Assembly: GCA_016712045.1 (NCBI GenBank)
Contig: JADJRV010000012.1
Span: 1-64,000, forward strand
From: Chloracidobacterium sp.
Lineage (GTDB): Bacteria > Acidobacteriota > Blastocatellia > Pyrinomonadales > Pyrinomonadaceae
Reading direction: 5' to 3'
Length of the DNA stretch: 64,000 bases
In this document: positions 26,665-33,560 of the stretch, piece after piece
How positions within the stretch are numbered: position 1 is the stretch's first letter
Layout of the letters: every line of letters begins with the position of its first letter
Notes under the pieces: generated by a model
Seen by the model: the letters and a program-made list of their open reading frames with translations, nothing else
What the model was told of the DNA's origin: nothing
The model's database searches: none
Position numbers and translations under genes: made by a program

Positions 26665-27390
26665 TTATCCGAATGTTCGTGAAATGCCACGACCGAGCAG
26701 ACGGTTGTATTCGTCATTGACGACCTTGTAACACTCGCAGACTGCGCTTTCCATGCCCTGGCGGTCAATGACCGTCATTGTTCCGCGAACGCTTTTGATC
26801 AATTTCCGGGCGACGAGCTTTTTGGCGGCAAGCGTTACACCCTCGCGGCGGACGCCGAGCATATTTGAGATCAGATCGTGGGTCATCACTAGTTTGTCTG
26901 AGTCGAGCCGATCGTGGCTGAGCAATAGCCAGCGGCAGAGCTGCTCTTCGACGCTGTGGAGCCGGTTGCAGACGGCGGTCTGCGATATCTGTGTCATCAA
27001 TGCCTGGGTGTAACGCAGCAGCAGATTTTGAAACTTACCCCCCAGTGCAAATTCGGTCAACAGGTCTTTAAAAGCCTTACCGGCACTTTGGATAACTGCC
27101 CGGTTTGGCTGAGTATTGCCGCCCATAAATAAAGCGATGCCGAGTATGCCGTCGTTACCGACCACTCCGATCTCGGCCGTGCCGCCGTTTTCCATTATGT
27201 AGAGCAGCGAGACGATAGCCGTCGTGGGGAAATAAGCGTGAGATAGCTTATCTCCCGACTCGTACAAAACCTTGCCGAGCGGCAGATCGACCAGCTCAAG
27301 GTGGGATGCTACGCGCTCTAATTCTTTCTGCGGTAGAGATCCCAACAGATAGTTTTTTCGCGCGTCGGCGATGTTTACCGCAATAGCCAT
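26665..27390 (-). CDS. Crp/Fnr-type regulator B
   Basis: An intact 241-residue paralogue. The N-terminal cyclic-nucleotide-binding-like beta-barrel contains VDLPLGKVLYESGDKLSHAY, ATAIVSLL and GNDGILGIALFMGG. The connecting helix and the dimerisation region ALMTQISQTAVCNRLHSVEE, then QLCRWLLLSHDRLDSD, lead to the HTH LVMTHDLISNMLGVRREGVT. No Fnr-type N-terminal Cys cluster is present and the PRPB cAMP motif is absent, so the signal is unknown. It diverges from regulator C; the 238-base spacer holds a CRP-like palindrome at 27468-27483. Confidence 0.88.
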   Translation of the reverse strand: MAIAVNIADARKNYLLGSLPQKELERVASHLELVDLPLGKVLYESGDKLSHAYFPTTAIVSLLYIMENGGTAEIGVVGNDGILGIALFMGGNTQPNRAVIQSAGKAFKDLLTEFALGGKFQNLLLRYTQALMTQISQTAVCNRLHSVEEQLCRWLLLSHDRLDSDKLVMTHDLISNMLGVRREGVTLAAKKLVARKLIKSVRGTMTVIDRQGMESAVCECYKVVNDEYNRLLGRGISRTFG

Positions 27391-27467
27391 ATTTCCTTGT
27401 TTAGTGATTAAGACTAAGCAGAATTTATTGAAGACAGTGCGACTCTATCATAAATATCGGATTTATA

Positions 27468-27483
27468 TGTGCGCTATCGCACA
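27468..27483. promoter_or_regulatory. CRP-like palindromic operator between divergent regulator genes
   Basis: TGTGC-GCTATC-GCACA, perfect 5-base arms with the 6-base spacer seen in CRP/FNR-family sites (TGTGA-N6-TCACA for CRP). The centre is 85 bases upstream of regulator B's start and about 153 bases upstream of regulator C's start. Related sites occur at 28454-28469 and 28501-28516. Confidence 0.6.
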
Positions 27484-27628
27484 ATCTTTTTAAAGCCGAT
27501 CCCGTTTTGAGTGCCTGCGCGATTTTTGCGAAAGTGGGTGTGGTGTGTGAGCAGTATATTGCGTGCACAAGGTTGTTTTCCGCGGAGTTATAGTTCAGGA
27601 TTAGCTCTCCCAACTACTTAGGAGAATT

Positions 27629-28322
27629 ATGGCCCATGTTCTAGCCGCCTGCCCGACGACCTCGTAAGCATATTGCCAAAGCTCGTAGAGGTGGAACTAA
27701 CGTTTGGCGAAAAGATCTATGAACGAGGCGGAAAGATCGAATATGTTTACTTTCCTACCAGCAGCCTCTTTTCGCGGCTTGCGGTCGGGCCCGACGAATT
27801 GACGCTTGAGATGGGTGTCGTCGGCCGCGAGGGGATGACGGGATATCCGGTGTTTGTGGGCGACGATCGTTCGGACTTTCGCGTGATCGTACTCGGCAGC
27901 GGCAAGGCGATGCGGATGACGGCCGCAGATTTTAAGTTTGAATGTAAACGTGATCAGACACTGCGGCAAATGATGCTGCGGTTTGGGCAGCTCAGATTTA
28001 TGCAGGCGTCCCTTGCGTCTGCGTGCCATCGGGTTCACGGCCTCGAAAAACGGCTTGTCCGCTGGATACTGATGACCAGCGACCGCCTGCAAAACAGGAG
28101 ATCCCGGTGACGAGCACTTTTCTCTCGTTCATTCTCGGCCTGAGCCCCAAAGAGGCAGAGGGCGCCATTGATGGCCTCAAGAAAAGAGAACTCATCCGCT
28201 ATAGCAAAGGCTGCCTCGAGATCATCGACCGCCCAAACCTACTGTCCTCAGCCTGCGACTGCTACACACTGATACGCAACGAAGAAAATGCTTATGGTGT
28301 CCCGGTCAAACTGTCCGCATAA
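27629..28322 (+). CDS. Crp/Fnr-type regulator C, two frameshifts
   Basis: Third paralogue in a row. AGGAG at 27620-27624 precedes ATG 27629, but the frame is lost within the first codons and resumes as SRLPDDLVSILPKLVEVELT. The barrel domain shows FGEKIYERGGKIEYVYFPT and GVVGREGMTGYPVFVGDD; the helix region is LRFMQASLASACHRVHGLEK then RLVRWILMTSDRLQ. At the A run 28091-28094 a missing A splits it from EIPVTSTFLSFILGLSPKEA, which takes the place of the HTH, and SKGCLEIIDRPNLLSSACDC at the end. Adding one A joins them. The recognition helix differs from the GVRRE sequence of regulators A and B, so its DNA target may differ. Confidence 0.78.
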
Positions 28323-28341
28323 CCAACCGCTAGAGACAAAA

Positions 28342-28383
28342 AAAGGTGTCGGCTCCGTCTCCCACTACGTAGCCGACACCTTT
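28342..28383. terminator. Terminator after regulator C
   Basis: AAAGGTGTCGGCT / AGCCGACACCTTT, a perfect 13-pair stem with a 16-base loop, flanked by A and T tracts. It lies 20 bases after the stop of regulator C. Confidence 0.85.
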
Positions 28384-28453
28384 AAGTTAGAAAGCCGAGA
28401 CTGGCGTCTCAAAGCTTTCTGCGTTTTAGTATATTCAAAAAAAAATCTAGTTA

Positions 28454-28469
28454 AGTGCGCTGTCGCACA
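28454..28469. promoter_or_regulatory. CRP-like palindrome, second copy
   Basis: AGTGC-GCTGTC-GCACA, one arm mismatch and one spacer difference from the site at 27468-27483. Situated in a 430-base stretch without an evident protein gene. Confidence 0.5.
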
Positions 28470-28500
28470 AATCAGACAAAAACGGCCTTTTTTCCGCTAA

Positions 28501-28516
28501 TGTTCGATAGCGCACA
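28501..28516. promoter_or_regulatory. CRP-like palindrome, third copy
   Basis: TGTTC-GATAGC-GCACA. Its spacer GATAGC is the reverse complement of the GCTATC spacer of the first site, so the match is better in reverse orientation (TGTGC-GCTATC-GAACA). It lies 47 bases downstream of the second copy. Confidence 0.5.
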
Positions 28517-28551
28517 TACATGGCCTTTGGTCCATGGCTTAATGTCTTTAA

Positions 28552-28730
28552 GCCTTGAGACAATTGAATAAATTGAGTGCACCACCAAACATCGCATTCT
28601 GCTAACGCTCCTGTGTTAACAAAAGCTCTAATGCTCAAGGCCTTTTGACAATATGTCCTTTCGAAATAATGTTAGCGAAAGCTACTGGGAAGGACGGCTT
28701 ATCTGGAAACAAAGCCGTCCTTTCGTTTTT
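28552..28730 (+). ncRNA. Candidate small RNA or regulated leader
   Basis: The stretch 28384-28754 has no convincing protein gene but holds two CRP-like palindromes and then a strong terminator-type hairpin at 28690-28730. If transcription began near 28552, about 42 bases after the centre of the site at 28501-28516 (TAATGT at 28540-28545 as a poor -10), the product would be about 180 bases and end at that hairpin. The alternative is a leader with an attenuator for the microprotein genes that start at 28755. Both readings are inference. Confidence 0.3.
28690..28730 (+). terminator. Hairpin terminator ahead of the microprotein genes
   Basis: AAGGACGGCTT / AAGCCGTCCTT, perfect 11-pair stem with an 11-base loop, then TCGTTTTT. 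No annotated protein gene ends just before it, and the next gene starts 25 bases later. Confidence 0.8.
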
Positions 28731-28754
28731 GAAAGTACAGCGTGGAGGTATGTG

Positions 28755-28913
28755 ATGAAAGTGGTCAGATTTTCGATGTATTACGTTAATTTACAGCTTG
28801 GCGTGATCTTTGGGCTCCGTCACACGTCGCACCCGCTCGGACTTAATTGGCGATGGAGATTTTGGCAACAGCGTGACCGTGCCCAGCGCCAACGCCGCTT
28901 CTCAGGAGACTGA
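28755..28913 (+). CDS. Microprotein 1 with WRWR motif
   Basis: A 52-residue basic protein with GGAGG at 28744-28748, six bases before ATG 28755. It aligns without gaps over its first 36 residues with the protein encoded immediately downstream: Met1, Lys2, Phe6, Tyr10, Leu13, Leu15-Gly16-Val17, Phe19-Gly20, Arg22, Thr24, Pro27 and Trp32-Arg-Trp-Arg35 are shared. The tail (QQRDRAQRQRRFSGD) is Arg/Gln-rich and absent from microprotein 2. No family recognised; no signal peptide; residues 8-21 are moderately hydrophobic. The longer frame from 28653 is rejected because it crosses the terminator hairpin. Confidence 0.65.
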   Translation: MKVVRFSMYYVNLQLGVIFGLRHTSHPLGLNWRWRFWQQRDRAQRQRRFSGD

Positions 28914-28914
28914 T

Positions 28915-29043
28915 ATGAAATTGATGGCATTTGTTCCCGGCTATTGCAGATTGGTGCTCGGCGTATGGTTTGGCAACCGCCGCACGTTTTATCCGATAAA
29001 TCCTGGATGGCGCTGGCGGCACCCGGATTACATAAATTTATGA
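28915..29043 (+). CDS. Microprotein 2 with WRWR motif, paralogue of microprotein 1
   Basis: A 42-residue protein whose ATG lies one base after the TGA of microprotein 1, with AGGAG at 28904-28908 inside the preceding gene, so translation is probably coupled. The core LVLGVWFGNRR...P...GWRWR is the same pattern as in microprotein 1. The C-terminus (HPDYINL) is short. Conservation of a gap-free pattern between two tandem small frames is good evidence that both are real genes. Function unknown. Confidence 0.68.
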   Translation: MKLMAFVPGYCRLVLGVWFGNRRTFYPINPGWRWRHPDYINL

Positions 29044-29065
29044 GACCCGATTAGGAGATAGGGAG

Positions 29066-29347
29066 ATGGCAAGTTCAGCAACACAATTTTTGACGCGGAC
29101 GTACCAACAGCCGTTTAAGCCGGCCAAGTTAAAAGGCCCGGGCAAAGATGAGGCGGGTACCTACGACGAGTTTCTGTGGGACTTGGCTCTCAAATTCACC
29201 AACTCCCGCGAAGAGGCAGTGGCCGCGGTCAAGGAAATGCAAAACGATATCCGGCAATGTGCCGAAGAAGAAATTTGTCCTGTGACAAAAAAAGAACGTC
29301 TGACCGACCAACTCGCATGGTTGCGGTTAAAAAGATTCCTACAGTAA
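29066..29347 (+). CDS. Conserved hypothetical 93-residue protein
   Basis: A soluble, helical protein starting at ATG 29066 with AGGAG at 29053-29057, 22 bases after microprotein 2. TYDEFLWDLALKFTNSREEA then VAAVKEMQNDIRQCAEE resembles the helical start of ECF sigma region 2 (DAE-like helix), but there is no region 4 and no -10-recognising motif that I can confirm, so a sigma-like role is only a suggestion. Two Cys (QCAEEEIC) are seven residues apart. It probably belongs to the same transcript as the microproteins. Confidence 0.65.
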   Translation: MASSATQFLTRTYQQPFKPAKLKGPGKDEAGTYDEFLWDLALKFTNSREEAVAAVKEMQNDIRQCAEEEICPVTKKERLTDQLAWLRLKRFLQ

Positions 29348-29407
29348 TACCCAAAGGATATCTATGGTGATGCATAGATCGTACTGACAAGGGGGTTACA
29401 AGGGGTG

Positions 29408-29456
29408 GGACGGATAAGTTCTCGAATAATTGTCGAAAACCTATCCGTCCTAAATT
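29408..29456 (+). terminator. Hairpin between the 93-residue gene and the one-helix microprotein gene
   Basis: GGACGGATA (29408-29416) pairs with TATCCGTCC (29442-29450), with an inner GTTCTCGA/TCGAAAAC stem, then TAAATTTT. Its outer stem sequence resembles that at 28690-28722 (GGACGG / CCGTCC), and both lie in the leaders of small-protein genes. Confidence 0.65.
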
Positions 29457-29489
29457 TTCTCGATCAAATAACAAGGAAAACTCTTACTT

Positions 29490-29663
29490 ATGGCAGAAGA
29501 TAATGGAACAGGCAGCAACGCGGTATGGGCGATCGCATTTGTGATCATCGTGGCGATCATCGGAGCCGTAGTTTATTACAGCGGCATCCTAAAAACCAAA
29601 CCGGGTAAAACCGAAGTTGATATCAATGTGACAGCTCCGGCTGCGCCGGCACCCGCACGTTAA
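29490..29663 (+). CDS. Single-helix membrane microprotein
   Basis: A 57-residue protein: MAEDNGTGSN, then a membrane helix AVWAIAFVIIVAIIGAVVYY, then a short Lys-containing stretch and an Ala/Pro-rich tail (TAPAAPAPAR). AAGGA lies 12 bases before the ATG, somewhat far. The pattern resembles small acidobacterial membrane proteins of unknown role. It sits 30 bases before the metallothionein gene on the same strand. Confidence 0.65.
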   Translation: MAEDNGTGSNAVWAIAFVIIVAIIGAVVYYSGILKTKPGKTEVDINVTAPAAPAPAR

Positions 29664-29693
29664 TTGATGTGGCCCGCTAAAGGAGAAACGATA

Positions 29694-29840
29694 ATGGCTG
29701 ATAACACTACATGTACACATAACATTTGCAACTGTCCCGTATCGGGCGACGATACGTACTGCAGCGATCATTGCCGCGAAGCAACTGAGCATGACATTGC
29801 CGAGATCGCTTGCGATTGCGGCTGTCCGGGATGTAAATAA
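29694..29840 (+). CDS. Metallothionein family protein
   Basis: A 48-residue protein with 9 Cys and 3 His (CTHNICNCPV, YCSDHC, ACDCGCPGCK), matching the spacing of bacterial BmtA/SmtA-like metallothioneins, in which the N-terminal CxHxxCxC, a central YCSxxC and the C-terminal CxCxxC ligate Zn, Cd or Cu in one cluster. Its usual role is metal storage and detoxification. AGGAG at 29681-29685 precedes ATG 29694. Co-location with three Crp/Fnr-type regulators and CarD suggests that it is part of a stress response. Confidence 0.85.
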   Translation: MADNTTCTHNICNCPVSGDDTYCSDHCREATEHDIAEIACDCGCPGCK

Positions 29841-29846
29841 ACGGTT

Positions 29847-30386
29847 TTAGTGGGCCGCGGCCGTTGCGGCCATCGACGGCTGGATCTCGCGGTGTTTGAG
29901 ACAGGCGGCTTCGATGAGCTGACAAACCTCGGTCTCTGTGTGTCCGTGACGTTTGTTGTCGGCGTTAGAAACTTCGGAAACGATCAGGAATTTGGCTTTT
30001 TCGAGCATCGTCTGCTCGCGAAACGACAGTTTCTTTTCGTAGCTGAGGAACGTAAGTTTTTTGAGCACATCGGCGGCGTCAAAGATGCTGCCGGAGTGGA
30101 GTTTGTCGGCAAATTCACGTGAGCGGATCTTCCAGTCGCATGAGATGCACTCGAAATCATCGGAAAGGGTCGCCATGAATTGGCGGCATTTTGCCAGACT
30201 GATTATCGGCCTGATACCGATGTTTTCTGCGTTGCATTTCGGAACAAAGATCGTCGAATTATCGGCGAGCACACGGAGCGTAAAGCCCTCCATCGCAGTG
30301 TCTGCAATGGTGCATGTTCGTGTGCCCTCGACCAGGCAAATGCCCTGATTGGGGTACGCTACTTTTTGTCCGATGGTAAGCTGCAT
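29847..30386 (-). CDS. CarD/CdnL-family transcriptional regulator
   Basis: A 179-residue protein with the RNA-polymerase-interacting domain at the N-terminus (LTIGQKVAYPNQGICLVEGT then FTLRVLADNSTIFVPKCNAE) and a helical C-domain (residues 75-150, SREFADKLHSGSIFDAADVL, SFREQTMLEKAKFLIVSEVS). CarD proteins bind the RNA polymerase beta subunit and stabilise open complexes, notably at rRNA and stress promoters. The C-terminus ends in Ala/His residues (SMAATAAAH). It is convergent with the metallothionein gene, six bases from its stop. Confidence 0.9.
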   Translation of the reverse strand: MQLTIGQKVAYPNQGICLVEGTRTCTIADTAMEGFTLRVLADNSTIFVPKCNAENIGIRPIISLAKCRQFMATLSDDFECISCDWKIRSREFADKLHSGSIFDAADVLKKLTFLSYEKKLSFREQTMLEKAKFLIVSEVSNADNKRHGHTETEVCQLIEAACLKHREIQPSMAATAAAH

Positions 30387-30531
30387 CTGTCCTTACTCTC
30401 CTCTTATTCAGAGAGTGGAAACACTGTGCTAAAAGTTCAAACAACGACCTTTTCGCGTTAGATCTTAATTCAATATAATTTGAGTATAGCACGTTAATGC
30501 AAGCGCGTGGTAGAAATTTTGTGCGGGTTAT

Positions 30532-31595
30532 CTAGGCGGGCAGCGACGGGAGAACGATCGAAAACGTCGTGCCTTGGCCGAGAATGGAATTTACTGAGAC
30601 CTCGCCGCCGTGGAGTTTAGCAAGATGTTTGACGATCGCGAGGCCCAAACGGTGCCGCCGATCTCGCGAGAACGTGCCCGGTCAGTGCGGTAAAATCGCT
30701 CAAATATACGGTCGATATGCTCTGGCAGGATGCCTTCGCCGGTGTCGGCAACGCGGATCGTGTCCTTTCCGTCAGCCTGCTCGAACGAAACGGTGACGCT
30801 GCCGCTCTCACGATTAAACTTGATAGCGTTGTCGATCAGGTTGGTCAGCATCTGCTCAAGCCGGACAATGTCGGCACTGATAACCGCACCCTCAGGCACT
30901 TCGTTTTTGAGCGTTATGTCGCGCGTCGCAGCTTTGGCGGACAAGGCGGCAACCACATCTTGAACCGCAACAGCCAGCCTGACATCACGCATTTCGACTG
31001 AGACATTCCCCGATTCGATCAGCGACAGCTCTAAAATATCTGCGATCAGGCTGTGCATCCGCTCGGCGTTGCGGCGGATGACCTCGAGAAATCTGAGATT
31101 GTTTTCCTTATCATCAATGCCGCCGGCTTGGAGCGTTTCGACAAACGCGAGGATCGAGGTCAGCGGCGTGCGCAGCTCGTGCGAGATGTTTGAGAGAAAT
31201 TCCTGACGGATGGATTCCAGCCGGTCGATCTGTGTCGTCTCATAGAAAAAGCCGATCGAATGCGTCACACCATCAAGCTCGATCGGAGCAACGTGAACGT
31301 CAAACCTTCTGTTCCCGGCGCGTGCAAGTTCAAGCCTGACATCTGACGCAAGCTGCGTCGAAACCGCCCTCCGAAAAGCTTCGTGCAGGTCGAGGTCGCG
31401 GATAACCTCACTCAAACGCATCCCTTCGATCTCAAGCCCGTCACGCCCAAACGCCACCGCCGCCGGGACGTTGCAGTTCGCAATACGCATATTCGCATCG
31501 ACGACAAGCACGCATTCACGGGCCGTATCGAGTATCTTTTGCAGGATCTGGACCGAGGTGGGTGTTTCGGCAAGTTCTATAGCGGCGGCATTCAT
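30532..31595 (-). CDS. PhoR-like sensor histidine kinase, one frameshift
   Basis: A cytosolic PAS domain (residues 12-120, RECVLVVDANMRIANCNVPA) precedes the dimerisation helix with phosphoacceptor His in FLSNISHELRTPLTS (residue 140 region) and the ATPase domain: N box MLTNLIDNAIKFN, G1 VADTGEGILPEH. The frame is lost at 30650, where one C is missing; the other frame completes the G2 box GLGLAIVKHLAKLHGGEVS and ends SIVLPSLPA at TAG 30534-30532. The repaired protein has about 354 residues. There is no membrane helix, unlike most PhoR proteins. The response regulator gene lies upstream, so the order is regulator then kinase. Confidence 0.88.
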
Positions 31596-31650
31596 AAAAT
31601 CTTGGATTTAAGAACTGGAGTGACTAATAAGAGAAATTGGCAAATTCTTC

Positions 31651-31682
31651 TTTTCGTGCTGATTCGCGTAATTCGCGGGCAC
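31651..31682 (+). repeat. Dispersed TTCGTG repeat, copy D (half element, diverged)
   Basis: TTTTCGTGCTGATTCGCGTA (31651-31670) then ATTCGCGGGCAC resembles the right arm of copies B and C, with TTCGCG for TTCGTG. It lies inside the 95-base gap between the response regulator and the histidine kinase. Confidence 0.4.
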
Positions 31683-31690
31683 AGTTCCTT

Positions 31691-32377
31691 TCAGTTACAT
31701 CCAGTAAAACGATAACCCACGCCGACGACGGTTTCAATACAGCTGCCGCATTCGTCGAGTTTTTGCCGCAGGCGGCGGATGTGGACATCGAGCGTACGCG
31801 TGTCGCCAAAATAGCTGTAACCCCAGACGTTGTCGAGCAACTGCTGACGCGACGCGACGCGGCCCATGTTTTTTATGAGGTGTTCGAGCAGGGCAAATTC
31901 TTTTCGCGTGAGCTTAACCGCCGTGTCGCCGCAAGTGACGCGCATATCGGCGAAATCCACAGTTAGACGCTCGTCCGAGTATTTTGGTGAGATCTCAGTT
32001 TCCGAGCGTCTCAGCACCGCCCGCACTCTGGCAATGACCTCTTTGATCGAAAACGGCTTGACGATATAATCGTCCGCCCCGGTCTCAAGCCCCATTATCT
32101 TATCGCCCTCCGCGGCCTTGGCGGTGAGCATTATGATCGGTGTTTTTTCGGTGAGAGTTTCACGGCGAAGCCTCCGGCACAGCTCCATCCCGCTCATGCC
32201 GGGCAGCATAAGATCGAGCAAGATCAGCGACGGCGCCGCCTTGTCATCCAATGCCAGGCGCAGTCCTTTTTCCCCCGATTCGGCCACGACCGGCCGAAAC
32301 CCTTCGCGTTTGAGGTTGTAGTGCAGACTCTCGGCGATGTCCGCGTCATCCTCGATGATCAGAATAGTTTGCTGCAT
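31691..32377 (-). CDS. OmpR/PhoB-type response regulator
   Basis: A 228-residue two-domain regulator. Receiver: acidic pair in TILIIEDDADIA, phosphoacceptor Asp in LILLDLMLPGMSG (near residue 55), Thr in IIMLTAKA and Lys in DDYIVKPFS. Winged-helix DNA-binding domain: LTRKEFALLEHLIKNMGRV, LLDNVWGYSY, and TLDVHIRRLRQKL, then VVGVGYRF. Close to PhoB; phosphate control is plausible but no pst genes are adjacent. Encoded upstream of its probable kinase partner. Confidence 0.93.
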   Translation of the reverse strand: MQQTILIIEDDADIAESLHYNLKREGFRPVVAESGEKGLRLALDDKAAPSLILLDLMLPGMSGMELCRRLRRETLTEKTPIIMLTAKAAEGDKIMGLETGADDYIVKPFSIKEVIARVRAVLRRSETEISPKYSDERLTVDFADMRVTCGDTAVKLTRKEFALLEHLIKNMGRVASRQQLLDNVWGYSYFGDTRTLDVHIRRLRQKLDECGSCIETVVGVGYRFTGCN

Positions 32378-32462
32378 AGAGCGTAACCTGATTGTAAAGA
32401 ATTCTTAAGCTTTCTGCGACAGTCTATGCGGCGGGCGTGAATAGCGTATTAATGGAATGTTA

Positions 32463-32954
32463 CTAAGATGTTAATTCTTTAGGACGATAGACGGCTTTAA
32501 GTTCACCATTCCCATCATTGATCTCATCCCACTTTTCGATCTCCAATTCGATCACCGCGAGAGCGGCGGTTGGCATTGGTTCGAGATCGCCAGTGAGATA
32601 GCGGATAAAGCCCTCGATCCCCGGATTGTGGCCGACGAGTAAAGCGGATGAGTGGTTGTCACTGATCTCAGAAATAACCTGACGAAGCGCATTTGGGCTG
32701 GCTTCGTAGATGCTTTTTTCAAAAATAATGTCAGCGGAAAATGATCCGGCATCTTTAACTAAGCGGGCGGTTGTTTTCGCACGCATTGCGGGTGAGCTGA
32801 CGATCACTGACGGCTCAAATCGCTTTTTCGCCATCAGTTCGCCCATGAAAGGAGCGGCTTTCAATCCACGTTTATTTAACGGGCGTTCAAAATCCGTTTG
32901 GGCCGGATCATCCCAACTCGATTTTGCATGGCGAAGTAGATACAGCGTTTTCAT
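32463..32954 (-). CDS. sixA: SixA-like phosphohistidine phosphatase
   Basis: A 163-residue histidine phosphatase with the RHG motif LLRHAKSSWDD at residues 6-16 (catalytic His), FERPLNKRGLKAA, VSSPAMRAKTTARL and the second catalytic His in LLVGHNPGIEGF. SixA dephosphorylates phosphohistidine, for example in HPt domains. ATG 32954 (MKTLYLLRHAK) is the natural start; the in-frame extension upstream is not conserved-looking. It lies 85 bases upstream of the response regulator on the same strand. Confidence 0.88.
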   Translation of the reverse strand: MKTLYLLRHAKSSWDDPAQTDFERPLNKRGLKAAPFMGELMAKKRFEPSVIVSSPAMRAKTTARLVKDAGSFSADIIFEKSIYEASPNALRQVISEISDNHSSALLVGHNPGIEGFIRYLTGDLEPMPTAALAVIELEIEKWDEINDGNGELKAVYRPKELTS

Positions 32955-33072
32955 CGATGCTCGCGATTTTACGCCTGCCGTCGCAAAACGGCAAATTTCA
33001 AAACCTTTTACAAAACCCAGCCGTAATAATGTCTTGAGCATTGCTCCGAAAACATCTACACTTACAAGTATT

Positions 33073-33462
33073 GTGCGTAACCTTTTCCTGACATTGGCAA
33101 AAAAAGAGAACAAACGGCGGCTTTTAGCGGCGTTGTTTTTGTTCTTTTTCCTTGCTGAGATGGGCTCTCACGTCGTCATTTGCGCAAATCATTCGTCGAT
33201 GGACGAACAATCGATCTCGTCGTATGAGGGAAATCATGACGACCCGTGTAAGTCGCTGGTGCTTTGCAGCGACAGCGGCCGTAGGGACAAACAGGTGCCA
33301 AAGCTCGGCCACGACGCTTCGCAGCACAATGCATTGTTTGACACATCTTCCGGACAACTTCCACAAATAGACATTCATAAAGATCCGCAAATTCCGTTCT
33401 CGACCGGACACCGTCTTTTCCGGCCGCCGAGCCCTCCGTTTCATCCTCCACAGACCTCATAA
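33073..33462 (+). CDS. Small exported His/Cys-containing protein ahead of a TonB receptor
   Basis: A 129-residue protein with a basic N-terminus and hydrophobic stretch (LLAALFLFFFLAEMGSHVV), then a short mature region with ICANHSSMDE, NHDDPCKSLVLCSD, GHDASQHN and a Pro-rich end LFRPPSPPFHPP. The His, Cys and Asp residues could bind a transition metal. No family name known to me. Start GTG 33073 is my choice; the frame is open further upstream but runs antisense to sixA. It ends 98 bases before the TonB receptor gene, so a joint role in metal uptake is plausible but unproven. Confidence 0.55.
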   Translation: MRNLFLTLAKKENKRRLLAALFLFFFLAEMGSHVVICANHSSMDEQSISSYEGNHDDPCKSLVLCSDSGRRDKQVPKLGHDASQHNALFDTSSGQLPQIDIHKDPQIPFSTGHRLFRPPSPPFHPPQTS

Positions 33463-33560
33463 CTGAGTAAAACGCCGTACAGGCCACTGCCCCTCGTTGG
33501 CATAAGTGTCTGTATTTTTATCGGATTTGAAACGCTCCGGCAGTAAAGGCCGAGAGCCTT

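Noticed and set aside
28653..28754. Longer start for microprotein 1
   Set aside because: It would translate through the terminator hairpin, whereas ATG 28755 has a well placed GGAGG and matches the paralogue's start.
32710..33072. N-terminal part of a 250-codon + frame ending at 33462
   Set aside because: This part is antisense to sixA; only the region from GTG 33073, with its signal sequence, is kept.
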